From contig NZ_JACHLI010000033.1 in NCBI RefSeq assembly GCF_014204515.1, positions 1 through 64,000 on the forward strand: a stretch of 64,000 nucleotides of DNA, in the 5' to 3' direction. Shown here piece by piece: positions 53,516-62,537 of the stretch (within the stretch, counting starts at the first letter, position 1; each line of letters begins with the position of its first letter). The notes under the pieces were generated by a model. That model saw nothing but the letters and a program-made list of their open reading frames with translations, did no database searches and was not told the origin of the DNA. Source of the DNA: Pseudomonas nitroreducens (GTDB lineage: Bacteria > Pseudomonadota > Gammaproteobacteria > Pseudomonadales > Pseudomonadaceae). A program made the translations under genes and the position numbers.

Positions 53516-53529
53516 TTTCGTATACGAAA
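53516..53529. promoter_or_regulatory. Perfect GTATAC palindromic operator before the deaminase gene
   Basis: TTTCGTATACGAAA is a perfect 14-bp palindrome, 20 bp before the ATG at 53550. It is the best copy of the three sites in the island and probably the binding site of the GntR regulator at 39988-40662. Confidence 0.75.
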
Positions 53530-53549
53530 TACGACAATTGGAGACAACC

Positions 53550-54467
53550 ATGAGCAAGAAGGTCAATTGGAGTGGCGTGTTCCCCGCGGTGACCACTCAG
53601 TTCAACGCCGATTTCTCGGTCAACCTGGAAGCCACCCACAAGGTGATCTCCAACCTGGTCCGCGACGGCGTGTCGGGCCTGGTGGTGTGCGGCAGCGTCG
53701 GCGAGAACACCTCGCTGTCCATCGAGGAGAAGATGGCCGTCACCGAAGTCGCCAAGGACGCCTCCGGTGGCCGTGTGCCGGTGATCTGCGGCATCGCCGA
53801 GTTCACCAGCCACGGCGCCTCGCAGGTGGCCAAGGCGGTGCAGAAGGTCGGCGTCGACGGCATCATGGTGATGCCCGCGCTGGTCTACTCCTCCAAGCCG
53901 CATGAAACCGCCGCGCACTTCCGCAGCGTGGCCACCAGCACCGACCTGCCGGTGATGGTCTACAACAACCCGCCGATCTACAAGAACGACGTCACCCCGG
54001 ACATCCTCATCTCCCTGGCCGACTGCGAGAACATCGTCTGCTTCAAGGACAGCTCCGGCGACACCCGCCGCTTCATCGACGTGCGCAACGAAGTGGGCAA
54101 CCGCTTCATCCTCTTCGCCGGCCTCGACGACGTGGTTCTGGAGAGCATCGCGGTGGGCGCCGAAGGCTGGATATCCGGCATGTCCAACGTTTTCCCGCAG
54201 GAAGGCGAGACCATCTTCCGCCTGTGCAAGGCCGGCCGTTATGAAGAGGCCATGCCGATCTACGAGTGGCTGATGCCAATCCTCCACCTCGACGCCCGCC
54301 CCGACCTGGTGCAGTGCATCAAGCTGTGCGAAGAGATCGCCGGCCGCGGCACCGCCCTCACCCGCCCGCCGCGCCTGGCGCTGCAAGGCGCTGATCGCGA
54401 GCATGTGGAGACGATCATGGCCAAGGCATTGGCGAATCGGCCGAAGCTGCCGGATGTGGGGCTCTAA
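53550..54467 (+). CDS. Pyrroline-4-hydroxy-2-carboxylate deaminase (DapA family)
   Basis: A 305-residue class I aldolase-fold protein of the dihydrodipicolinate synthase family. Schiff-base Lys166 lies in CFKDSSGD; GSVGENTSLS and MVYNNPPIY are the other family motifs. In hydroxyproline degradation this family member deaminates and dehydrates pyrroline-4-hydroxy-2-carboxylate to 2-ketoglutarate semialdehyde, the substrate of the aldehyde dehydrogenase encoded next. TTG at 53538 is in frame, but ATG at 53550 has GGAG at the right distance. The GTATAC operator lies just upstream. Confidence 0.9.
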   Translation: MSKKVNWSGVFPAVTTQFNADFSVNLEATHKVISNLVRDGVSGLVVCGSVGENTSLSIEEKMAVTEVAKDASGGRVPVICGIAEFTSHGASQVAKAVQKVGVDGIMVMPALVYSSKPHETAAHFRSVATSTDLPVMVYNNPPIYKNDVTPDILISLADCENIVCFKDSSGDTRRFIDVRNEVGNRFILFAGLDDVVLESIAVGAEGWISGMSNVFPQEGETIFRLCKAGRYEEAMPIYEWLMPILHLDARPDLVQCIKLCEEIAGRGTALTRPPRLALQGADREHVETIMAKALANRPKLPDVGL

Positions 54468-54536
54468 GTCTCAGCCAGTGAGAAGAGCGAGCGACCGTGC
54501 CTGGGGAAGCTTCATGGTTCACCGGCACGCTCGACG

Positions 54537-54691
54537 CCCTCTCCCTAACCCTCTCCCTGAAGGGAGAGGGGACCAGTTCGGTGTGAAGAGGCAACGCGTG
54601 CTCTTCCTGATGCCATCCCCGAAGGAGAGTACGACCGCCCGAGCCACTCGGACACTCCCTCTCCCTTCAGGGAGAGGGCTGGGGAGAGGGG
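54537..54691. repeat. CCCTCTCCC-type intergenic palindromic repeat, second copy
   Basis: Palindromic modules CCCTCTCCCTGAAGGGAGAG and CTCCCTTCAGGGAGAGGG flank a spacer of about 90 bp. They fill most of the 264-bp gap between the deaminase and the aldehyde dehydrogenase genes and belong to the family seen at 52245-52374. Confidence 0.8.
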
Positions 54692-54731
54692 CTCGTCGCC
54701 ACGCCGACATCCACCACCAGAGAACCCGCCC

Positions 54732-56309
54732 ATGACCGCCCAGAACTTCATCGCCGGCCAGCGCGTCGGCGCCGGCAGCGTCCGCCTGCAGAGCCTCGAC
54801 GCCAGCAGCGGCGAAGCCCTGCCCCGCGAATTTCTCCAGGCCACCGAGGCCGAAGTCGACGCCGCCGCCCGCGCCGCCGAAGCCGCCTTCCCGGCTTACA
54901 ACGCCCTGTCGCCGGAGCGCCGCGCGCAGTTCCTCGACGCCATCGCCACGGAGCTCGAAGCCCTCGGCGACGACTTCATCGCCACCGTCTGCCGCGAGAC
55001 CGCCCTGCCCGCCGCGCGCATCCAGGGCGAGCGCGGCCGCACCGCGAACCAGATGCGCCTGTTCGCCAAGGTCCTGCGCCGCGGCGACTTCCTCGGCGCG
55101 CGCATCGACCGCGCCCTGCCCGAGCGCCAGCCGGCGCCACGCCCGGACCTGCGCCAGTACCGCACCGGAGTCGGTCCGGTAGCCGTGTTCGGCGCCAGCA
55201 ACTTCCCGCTGGCGTTCTCCACCGCCGGTGGCGACACCGCCGCCGCACTGGCCGCCGGCTGCCCGGTGGTAGTCAAGGCCCACAGCGGCCACATGGCCTC
55301 CGCCGAATTCGTTGGCGAGGCGATCACCCGCGCCGCCGAATCCACCGGCATGCCGGCCGGGGTGTTCAACATGATCTACGGCGCCGGCGTCGGCGAGCCG
55401 CTGGTCAGGCACCCGGCGATCCAGGCGGTCGGCTTCACCGGCTCGCTGAAGGGCGGTCGCGCGCTGTGCGACCTGGCCGCCGCGCGTCCGCAGCCGATCC
55501 CGGTGTTTGCCGAAATGAGCAGCATCAACCCGGTGCTGGTCCTGCCCGCCGCCCTGCAAGCGCGCGGCGAGAAAATCGCCCGCGAACTGGCGGATTCGTT
55601 GGTCCTGGGCTGCGGCCAGTTCTGCACCAACCCCGGCCTGGTGATCGGCATCGCCTCGCCCGCATTCAGCCTGTTCGTCGCCCAACTGATCGCCGAGATC
55701 GGCCAACGCCCGGCGCAGACCATGCTCAACGCCGGCACCCTGAAGAGTTACGAAAAAGGCATCGCCCGCCTGCTCACCCATCCCGCCGTGCGTCACCTCG
55801 CCGGCCAGCCGCAGGAGGGGAAGCAGGCACAGCCGCAGCTGTTCCAGGCCAAGGCCGAGTTGCTGCTGGAGGGCGAGGAGCTGTTGCAGGAAGAGGTCTT
55901 CGGGCCGACCACAATCGTCGTCGAAGTGAAGGATGAAGCCGAACTGCGCCACGCGCTGGACGGCCTGCACGGCCAGCTCACCGCCACGCTGATCGCCGAG
56001 AGCGAGGACCTGTCGCGCTTCGCCACGCTGGTGCCGGTGCTGGAGCGCAAGGCCGGGCGCCTGCTGATCAACGGCTACCCCACCGGCGTGGAAGTCTGCG
56101 ACGCCATGGTCCACGGCGGCCCCTACCCGGCCACCTCCGACGCGCGCGGCACCTCGGTGGGCAGCCTGGCCATCGACCGTTTCCTGCGCCCGGTGTGCTA
56201 CCAGAACTACCCGGACGCGCTGCTCCCCGACGCGCTGAAGGACGCCAACCCGCTGGGCATCGCCCGGCTGGTGGATGGCGAGACGACGCGCAGCGCAGTG
56301 ACTCGCTGA
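54732..56309 (+). CDS. 2-ketoglutarate semialdehyde dehydrogenase (aldehyde dehydrogenase family)
   Basis: A 525-residue NAD(P)-dependent aldehyde dehydrogenase finishing hydroxyproline breakdown by giving 2-oxoglutarate. Motifs are FGASNFPLAFSTAGGDTAAALAAGCPVVVKAH (cofactor site), FTGSLKGGRAL, FAEMSSINPVLVLP and the nucleophile C298 in CGQFCTNPG. The sequence belongs to the fatty-aldehyde/KGSA dehydrogenase branch known from hydroxyproline and sugar-acid clusters. It follows the deaminase gene after a repeat-filled gap, and a strong terminator lies behind it. Confidence 0.92.
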   Translation: MTAQNFIAGQRVGAGSVRLQSLDASSGEALPREFLQATEAEVDAAARAAEAAFPAYNALSPERRAQFLDAIATELEALGDDFIATVCRETALPAARIQGERGRTANQMRLFAKVLRRGDFLGARIDRALPERQPAPRPDLRQYRTGVGPVAVFGASNFPLAFSTAGGDTAAALAAGCPVVVKAHSGHMASAEFVGEAITRAAESTGMPAGVFNMIYGAGVGEPLVRHPAIQAVGFTGSLKGGRALCDLAAARPQPIPVFAEMSSINPVLVLPAALQARGEKIARELADSLVLGCGQFCTNPGLVIGIASPAFSLFVAQLIAEIGQRPAQTMLNAGTLKSYEKGIARLLTHPAVRHLAGQPQEGKQAQPQLFQAKAELLLEGEELLQEEVFGPTTIVVEVKDEAELRHALDGLHGQLTATLIAESEDLSRFATLVPVLERKAGRLLINGYPTGVEVCDAMVHGGPYPATSDARGTSVGSLAIDRFLRPVCYQNYPDALLPDALKDANPLGIARLVDGETTRSAVTR

Positions 56310-56360
56310 GGGTTCGTCGGCGCGGGAGTGAACTGTCGGCCAGTCCCGCGCCGATGCTCG

Positions 56361-56387
56361 GCCCCGGCTTCGCGCCGGGGCTTTTTT
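56361..56387 (+). terminator. Rho-independent terminator after the aldehyde dehydrogenase gene
   Basis: GCCCCGGC, loop TTCGC, GCCGGGGC, then TTTTTT: a classic intrinsic terminator 52 bp after the stop codon. Confidence 0.9.
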
Positions 56388-56430
56388 ATGCGCCAGAGGT
56401 GGGTCCGCTCTGACAATCATCGCGACCTCC

Positions 56431-56804
56431 CGCACCCTCGTAGGGCGGATAACGCGCCAGCGTTATCCGCCGCCAGTCAACGGCGGATAACCTGTTCCAG
56501 GTTATTCGCCCTACGTGCTCAGGTGGGCCCACATGCATCGGGTGAGTTTCGCGTAGGAGCGGACTCCGTCCGCGATGACTTCACCACGCGCCAGACGTCA
56601 TCGCGCCGTCCCGCACCTTCGTAGGGCGCATAACGCGCCAGCGTTATCCGCCGCCAGCCAACGGCGGATAACCTGTTCCAGGTTATCCGCCCTACGTGTT
56701 CGGGTGGGCCCACATGCATCGGGTGAGTTTCGCGTAGGAGCGGACTCCGTCCGCGATGACTTCACCACGCGCCGGAATCCATCGCGGACGAAGTCCGCTC
56801 CTAC
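56431..56804. repeat. Two tandem about 181-bp REP-type units
   Basis: Units start at 56431 and 56612. Each combines GTAGGGCG...TAACGCGCCAGCGTTA-type palindromes with a GTAGGAGCGGACTCCGTCCG module, the same modules as in the 46671-47236 array but in another order. With the terminator they fill the 507-bp gap to the reductase gene. Confidence 0.9.
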
Positions 56805-56816
56805 CAGGACGCAGCG

Positions 56817-57821
56817 TTATTCGAGCAGCTGGCGCAAATCGGCATACAGCGAATCGCTGATCTCCACGCCGTCTTCCAGGCTGCGACGACGCGCCGCAAA
56901 ACGTCGCTGGGACGGCAACCGCGCGCCCATGTCGAGGATCGATTCGAACAGCTTCTCCGCCCGCGCCAGGTGCTGCGGGGCGTCCGCGCCGAGGAAGCGC
57001 GTCGGGTCAATGGCGATCAGCAGTTCGCCGTGGTGCGGCGAGGATTTGGTGCCCTCGTCGAACACCGTGGACTCGGCACTGGTCAGGTCGCCGATCAGCG
57101 GCCCGGCGATCAGCTCGACCATGGTCGCCAGCGCCGAACCCTTGTGGCCGCCGAAAGTCAGCATGGCGCCATCGAGCACCGCGCTCGGGTCGGTGCTGGG
57201 GTTGCCCTGGGCATCGATGCCCCAACCCAGCGGAATCTGTTTCCCTTCGCGCTCGTGCAGCTGGATTTCCCCGCGCGCCACCACCGTGGTCGCGAAGTCG
57301 AAGACATAGGGGCCGCCATCGCCACGGGGCCAGCCGAAGGCGATGGGGTTGGTGCCGAACAGCGGCCGCGTGCCGCCAGCCGGCGCCACGTAGGCCTGCG
57401 CCGGGGTGAACGCCAGGGCGACCAGGCCCTGGGCGGTGATCCGCTCGATCTCCACCCACAGCGCCGAGAAGTGTACGCAGTGGTTGATCGCCAGCGCCGC
57501 GATGCCCTGGCCGCGGGCTTTCTCCGCCAGCTTCGGCAGACCGAGGTCGAAGGCGCACTGCGAAAAGCCGCCCCTGGCGTCCACCCGCACCAGCGCCGGC
57601 GCGGGTTCGGACAGCTGCGGCACAGCATCGGCCACTACCTTGCCAGCACGCACGGTGTGGATGCAGCCCAGCAACCGCCAGACCCCATGGGACGTACAGC
57701 CGTCGCGCTCGCCGGCCAGCACCGTTTCGGTCACCGCCTGCACGTGGGGTTCGCTGAAGCCGTTATGGCGCAGGATTGCCACCGACAAGTCGCGCAGTTC
57801 ATCCAGGGTCAGTCGGGCCAC
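56817..57821 (-). CDS. Pyrroline-2-carboxylate reductase (Ldh2/MDH family)
   Basis: A 334-residue Ldh2-family NAD(P)H oxidoreductase. Landmarks are GERDGCTSHGVWRL, the INHCVHFSALW block with catalytic His, FGTNPIAFGWPR and LTFGGHKGSALATMVEL. Such enzymes reduce pyrroline-2-carboxylate (and piperideine-2-carboxylate) to L-proline (or pipecolate), the expected step after AcnX. I start at GTG 57821, which has AGGAAA upstream and gives the normal family length; an ATG at 57953 would add 44 residues of unrelated sequence. It is encoded on the opposite strand to the rest of the island. Confidence 0.87.
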   Translation of the reverse strand: MARLTLDELRDLSVAILRHNGFSEPHVQAVTETVLAGERDGCTSHGVWRLLGCIHTVRAGKVVADAVPQLSEPAPALVRVDARGGFSQCAFDLGLPKLAEKARGQGIAALAINHCVHFSALWVEIERITAQGLVALAFTPAQAYVAPAGGTRPLFGTNPIAFGWPRGDGGPYVFDFATTVVARGEIQLHEREGKQIPLGWGIDAQGNPSTDPSAVLDGAMLTFGGHKGSALATMVELIAGPLIGDLTSAESTVFDEGTKSSPHHGELLIAIDPTRFLGADAPQHLARAEKLFESILDMGARLPSQRRFAARRRSLEDGVEISDSLYADLRQLLE

Positions 57822-58260
57822 GATCAGTTTCCTGTTTCCGGTTGATTGAACGGGTGCCAGCGCCTGGCGCGACCTCCCGGCAGCTTTCACAGTGGCGTTT
57901 TGCTCGACACGGCGCTTGAACGCAATCCCGAGCCGGGGTGACGAATTCGGCACAGGGAGCAGCCTGCTCGCCCTCGACCGAAGGCCGGAGAAACGCTCTG
58001 CTACCGCAGCTGTTTACTCCCCCTGACCCCACTTGCGGAAATTTCCCGATTGCATTCGGTTCGTTTCCATAGCCGCCAGCCAAGCCTTCGCGTGAACAGT
58101 TCACCCTTCAAGACCAAAGTCGTATTTCCCTTCGAACCCGCCGCGGTGCAGCGCCCCGCCACCCCTAGCATTGAGCGGCGGAAACCGCGGCCCCCCGGCC
58201 ATTTTCCGCAGGACTCTATCGGTCAGTGAATGACCGCTTTTCTTCGATGGAAAACCAACC
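57822..58260. other. Intergenic region with no recognised signal
   Basis: This 439-bp gap separates two divergently transcribed genes, so it should hold both promoters. I see no convincing promoter, repeat, RNA or small gene in it. Confidence 0.5.
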
Positions 58261-60057
58261 ATGAGCAACAATCCGAGTTCTCTCTACCAGAGAGCCTTCT
58301 CCGCCAACCAGGCCTACGCCAGCGATGCCTACTCCGCGTCCGCCTATGCCTGGCCGGCTGCCACCGCCTCGCTGTACGCCAGTGAAGCGCTGCAGCCGAC
58401 CGTGATCCTCGGCGCCCGCGACAGCTCCGGCGACCTCAGCGACGGCCAGGCCACCCAGTCCGCCACGCCCACGCTGTTCGGTACCGGCACCGCCGGTGAG
58501 ACCCTGCAGGTCTGGGCGACCGCCACCGACAGCACCGGCGTCATGCTCGCCGGCTACCCCGTGGGCAAGGCCGTGGTCCAGGCCGATGGCACCTGGCAGT
58601 TCGATGTGCCGCAGGTCCCGCAGAGTGCCCAGTACGCCTTCCAGGTCATCTCCAGCCACGACCAGACCGGCATGCGCCTGAACATCATCGACGTGCCGAG
58701 CGTCCCGCCGGTGCATCACGACGCCGTCATCACCGGCGCCATCGACCATGTCGGTCCGGTTACCGGCGAACTGTCCAGCGGCGCCACCACCGACGACACC
58801 CGGCCGACCTTCCACGGCAGCGGCACGCCGGGCGAGCTGATCACCGTCAACGCCATCGCAATCGGCGCGGACGGCCACCCGCTGTCGAACGTCCCCCTCA
58901 ACCTGGGCGCCGCCCTGGTGCAACCCGACGGCACCTGGCAATTCAACGCACAGCAGGCACTGCCCCAGGGCACCTACGACTTCTACGTCGGCCAGGGCAC
59001 CGAGAGCGCGCCCTTCCGCCTGGTGATCGACACCTCCGCCGGCGTGCCCCAGCCCCAGCCTGAACCGCAGCCCGAGCCGCAACCCGATCCGCAGCCGCAG
59101 CCCGAACCGCAACCCCACGGCGGCACCACGCTGATCCTGGGCGTCATCGACGACTCCGGCAGCAGCGCGCAGAAGCTGAACAACGGTTCCTCCACCCACG
59201 ACAGCACGCCGACCCTCTTCGGCACGGGCAAGGCCGGTGACGTGCTGCACCTGTGGACCACGGTGACAGACGGCCATGGCATGCTGGTCAACGGCTTCTC
59301 CCTGGGCGAGACCGTGGTCAAGGCCGATGGCACCTGGCAATTCATCACCAGCGAGCTTGCGCAGAGCGGCCATTACGAATTCCAGGCGTTCTCCGCCAGC
59401 GGGCAGTCGGCCGGCTTCCACCTGACCCTGATCGATGCCCAGGCGCCCGAGCCGGTCCACTACGAGACCGTCATCACCGGCGCCATCGACAACTACGGCG
59501 CGGTCACCGGTGAACTGGCCAATGGCGCGACCACCGACGACACCCGGCCGGTCCTGCACGGCACCGGCACGCCCGGCGAGCTGATCCAGATTTCCGCCAT
59601 CGCCATCGACGCCGACGGCAAGCCGCTGTCCAACATCAGCCTGGGCCTGGGCACCGCGCTGGTGCAGCAGGACGGCAGCTGGCACTTCAGCCCCAACCAG
59701 GCGCTGCCCGAAGGGACCTACAACTTCCACGCAGGCCAGGGTGACGCCGCTCCGTTCCGTCTGGTGATCGACAAGCACTCGCTGCTGCACTCCAGCCAGG
59801 GCGCCGACAGCGACTACGCCCAGCACCTGCAGGGCCAGGAGCTGGACCTGGGCAGCCACCTGTCCGGTGGCCAGCCAGCCGCGACCAAGGGCGCCCTGCC
59901 AGCACTGGGCAGCCTGCTGGAAAGCGGCGAGCCGGAGCTGCGCTTCGCCGGCCACGCCGAGGCCAGCGCGCCGGTCGTCCCGGCCCAGCACCATGCCGCT
60001 GCCGAGTTCCGCCCGGCCCTGCTCGACGAGCTGGTCCAGCCGCACGTCGTGATCTGA
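58261..60057 (+). CDS. Ig-like repeat protein of unknown function
   Basis: A 598-residue protein made of two copies of a two-domain block. Domain type A (about 45-145 and 300-390) runs from TPTLFGTGTAGE-like to ADGTWQF; type B (about 155-255 and 400-500) contains VITGAID, GATTDDTRP, GTPGELI and ends in APFRLVID. The copies are joined by a Pro-Gln/Glu hinge (PQPQPEPQPEPQPDPQ). These look like bacterial Ig-like/adhesin modules. There is no signal peptide and no RTX repeat, so secretion is unclear; the N-terminus is rich in Ala, Ser and Tyr. The tail ends LVQPHVVI. Function is unknown to me. Confidence 0.7.
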   Translation: MSNNPSSLYQRAFSANQAYASDAYSASAYAWPAATASLYASEALQPTVILGARDSSGDLSDGQATQSATPTLFGTGTAGETLQVWATATDSTGVMLAGYPVGKAVVQADGTWQFDVPQVPQSAQYAFQVISSHDQTGMRLNIIDVPSVPPVHHDAVITGAIDHVGPVTGELSSGATTDDTRPTFHGSGTPGELITVNAIAIGADGHPLSNVPLNLGAALVQPDGTWQFNAQQALPQGTYDFYVGQGTESAPFRLVIDTSAGVPQPQPEPQPEPQPDPQPQPEPQPHGGTTLILGVIDDSGSSAQKLNNGSSTHDSTPTLFGTGKAGDVLHLWTTVTDGHGMLVNGFSLGETVVKADGTWQFITSELAQSGHYEFQAFSASGQSAGFHLTLIDAQAPEPVHYETVITGAIDNYGAVTGELANGATTDDTRPVLHGTGTPGELIQISAIAIDADGKPLSNISLGLGTALVQQDGSWHFSPNQALPEGTYNFHAGQGDAAPFRLVIDKHSLLHSSQGADSDYAQHLQGQELDLGSHLSGGQPAATKGALPALGSLLESGEPELRFAGHAEASAPVVPAQHHAAAEFRPALLDELVQPHVVI

Positions 60058-60065
60058 CCCGCGGC

Positions 60066-60102
60066 CTCGCAACGGGGCGCCCCAGGGCGCTCCGTTGCGA
60101 CT
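60066..60102 (+). terminator. Hairpin behind the Ig-like protein gene, possible terminator
   Basis: TCGCAACGG-GGCGC pairs with GCGCT-CCGTTGCGA around a short loop just after the stop codon. There is no T-run behind it, so factor-independent termination is uncertain. A second inverted repeat, AGGATTGGCCC / GGGCCAATCCT, lies at 60209-60240 before dxs, also without a T-run. Confidence 0.4.
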
Positions 60103-60289
60103 CTTGGTCGCGCCCCCGCCGCCCCTTCGCGCCCCGCCAGACAACCTGTCAACAGCACTTCATGGCCGTTCGTCGCAGCAGTCGAAACCTGACCGACCGC
60201 TCATTCGAAGGATTGGCCCCACGTTGCTTGGGCCAATCCTGAGCTTCGGGTAAACTTCCGCATCTTTGCCTCTCATAACGATCAGCCTG

Positions 60290-62215
60290 ATGCCCACGAC
60301 GTTTCACGAGATTCCCCGCGCGCGCCCTGCCACGCCCCTGCTCGACCGCGCCAGCACGCCGGTCGAGCTGCGTCGCCTGGGCGAAGCGGAGCTGCTGACC
60401 CTCGCTGACGAACTGCGCCAGTACCTGCTGTACAGCGTCGGCCAGACCGGCGGCCATTTCGGCGCGGGCCTGGGCGTGATCGAGCTGACGGTGGCCCTGC
60501 ACTACGTCTTCGACACCCCGGACGACCGTCTGGTGTGGGACGTCGGGCACCAGGCCTACCCGCACAAGATCCTCACCGGGCGCCGCGAGCGCATGGCCAG
60601 CCTGCGCCAGAAGGACGGCCTGGCCGCCTTCCCGCGCCGCTCGGAGAGCGAGTACGACACCTTCGGCGTCGGTCATTCCAGCACCTCCATCAGCGCCGCC
60701 CTGGGGATGGCCATCGCCGCCCGCATGCAGGGCTCCGAGCGCAAGTCGGTGGCGGTGATCGGCGACGGCGCGCTGACCGCCGGCATGGCCTTCGAGGCGC
60801 TCAACCACGCGTCGGAAGTCAAGGCCGACATGCTGGTGATCCTCAACGACAACGACATGTCGATCTCCAACAACGTCGGCGGCCTGTCCAACTACCTGGC
60901 CAAGATCCTCTCCAGCCGCACCTACAGCAGCATGCGCGAAGGCAGCAAGAAGGTGCTCTCGCGCCTGCCCGGCGCCTGGGAGATCGCCCGCCGCACCGAG
61001 GAATACGCCAAGGGCATGCTGGTCCCCGGCACGCTCTTCGAGGAGCTGGGCTGGAACTACATCGGCCCCATCGACGGCCACGACCTGCCGACCCTGATCG
61101 CCACCCTGCGCAACATGCGTGACCTCAAGGGCCCGCAGTTCCTCCACGTGGTGACCAAGAAGGGCAAGGGCTTCGGCCCGGCCGAGATCGACCCGATCGG
61201 CTACCACGCCATCACCAAGCTGGAAACCGAAGGTGCCGCCCACGCCGCGCCGAAACAGGCCGGCGGGCCGAAGTACTCCAGCGTGTTCGGCCAGTGGCTG
61301 TGCGACATGGCCGCCCAGGACCCGCGCCTGGTGGGCATCACCCCGGCAATGAAGGAAGGCTCCGACCTGGTCGCCTTCGCCGACAGGTTCCCGGACCGCT
61401 ACTTCGACGTCGCCATCGCCGAGCAGCACGCCGTGACCCTCGCGGCCGGCATGGCCTGCGACGGCGCCAAGCCGGTGGTGGCGATCTACTCCACCTTCCT
61501 GCAGCGCGGCTACGACCAGTTGGTCCACGACGTCGCGGTGCAGAACCTCGACGTGCTGTTCGCCATCGACCGCGCAGGTCTCGTGGGCGAAGACGGCCCG
61601 ACCCACGCCGGCAGCTTCGACCTCTCCTACCTGCGCTGCATCCCCGGCATGCTGGTGATGACCCCCAGCGACGAGAACGAACTGCGCAAGCTGCTCACCA
61701 CCGGCCATCACTTCGAAGGCCCGGCGGCTGTGCGCTACCCGCGCGGCACCGGCCCCAACGCGCCCATCGAGGCGGCGCTGGAGCCGGTGGCGATCGGCAA
61801 GGGCGTGCTGCGCCGCGAAGCCAAGGTAGATAAGGAAGGCAAGGCCGGCAAGGTCGCCTTCCTGGTGTTCGGCGTGCAACTGGCCGAGGCGCTGAAAGTG
61901 GCCGAGCAGTTCGATGCCAGCGTCGCCGACATGCGCTTCGTCAAGCCGCTGGACGAGCAGCTGGTACGCCAGCTGGCCGCCAGCCACGAGCTGCTGGTGA
62001 CCATCGAGGAAAACTCGGTGATGGGTGGCGCCGGCGCCGCCGTCAGCGAATTCCTCGCCCGCGAGAACCTCCAGCAGCCGATCCTGCACCTGGGCCTGCC
62101 GGACTACTACGTCGAGCACGCCAAACCGGCACAGATGCTCGCGGAGTGCGGTCTTGACGCTGCCGGAATCGAAGCCTCGGTAAAGGCGCGCCTGGAAGCC
62201 CTCGGCAGCCGCTGA
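60290..62215 (+). CDS. dxs: 1-deoxy-D-xylulose-5-phosphate synthase
   Basis: A 641-residue thiamine-diphosphate enzyme making the first intermediate of the methylerythritol phosphate isoprenoid pathway from pyruvate and glyceraldehyde 3-phosphate. Motifs: GQTGGHFGAGLGVIELTVALHYVF, DVGHQAYPHKILTGR, the GDGALTAGMAFEALNH ThDP site, YIGPIDGHD, and DVAIAEQHAVTLAAGMA. The start MPTTFHEIPR at 60290 is an ATG in the family position; an in-frame TTG at 60266 is less likely. In P. aeruginosa this gene directly follows ispA; here 20.4 kb lie between them, so it must have its own promoter. Confidence 0.97.
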   Translation: MPTTFHEIPRARPATPLLDRASTPVELRRLGEAELLTLADELRQYLLYSVGQTGGHFGAGLGVIELTVALHYVFDTPDDRLVWDVGHQAYPHKILTGRRERMASLRQKDGLAAFPRRSESEYDTFGVGHSSTSISAALGMAIAARMQGSERKSVAVIGDGALTAGMAFEALNHASEVKADMLVILNDNDMSISNNVGGLSNYLAKILSSRTYSSMREGSKKVLSRLPGAWEIARRTEEYAKGMLVPGTLFEELGWNYIGPIDGHDLPTLIATLRNMRDLKGPQFLHVVTKKGKGFGPAEIDPIGYHAITKLETEGAAHAAPKQAGGPKYSSVFGQWLCDMAAQDPRLVGITPAMKEGSDLVAFADRFPDRYFDVAIAEQHAVTLAAGMACDGAKPVVAIYSTFLQRGYDQLVHDVAVQNLDVLFAIDRAGLVGEDGPTHAGSFDLSYLRCIPGMLVMTPSDENELRKLLTTGHHFEGPAAVRYPRGTGPNAPIEAALEPVAIGKGVLRREAKVDKEGKAGKVAFLVFGVQLAEALKVAEQFDASVADMRFVKPLDEQLVRQLAASHELLVTIEENSVMGGAGAAVSEFLARENLQQPILHLGLPDYYVEHAKPAQMLAECGLDAAGIEASVKARLEALGSR

Positions 62216-62256
62216 GACCGATCGGCGCATCCCACCCCGGGAGTCTTGCCAGTAAC

Positions 62257-62290
62257 GGGCGCACCGACTAAGGTGCGCCCGTTTTCGTTC
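62257..62290 (+). terminator. Intrinsic terminator of dxs
   Basis: GGGCGCACC, loop GACTAA, GGTGCGCCC, followed by GTTTTCGTTC, 42 bp behind the dxs stop codon. Confidence 0.8.
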
Positions 62291-62445
62291 GAGGTAACGG
62301 GAAGCAGGTGAAAGACCTGCGCTGCCCCCGCAACGGTAACCGACGCGCCCCTGATGGGCGCAGCATCGACCACGGCCACTGTCACCGACGGGAAGGCGGA
62401 CGATGTGATGTCGGCAGCCCGGAGACCGCCCTCGACACGCCCCGA
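62286..62445 (+). ncRNA. Cobalamin (B12) riboswitch
   Basis: The conserved cobalamin aptamer elements appear in order: GGGAAGCAGGTGAAA, CTGCCCCCGCAACGGTAA, GCCACTGTCACC, GGGAAGGCGGACGATGTG and GTCGGCAGCCCGGAGACC. It sits in the leader of the TonB receptor gene at 62538, where B12 binding is expected to shut down expression. The borders are approximate. Confidence 0.95.
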
Positions 62446-62537
62446 CAGGTGTTGCGGAGGGCCGCACCGTCAAGTGCGGCCTGCCGCCCTTGCCACGCCC
62501 TCCTCGAAAGTCATCCGACCGCTTTTGAGGACGCTCC

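Noticed and set aside
60209..60240. AGGATTGGCCC / GGGCCAATCCT hairpin as an intrinsic terminator
   Set aside because: No T-run on either strand; it is noted only as an inverted repeat before dxs.
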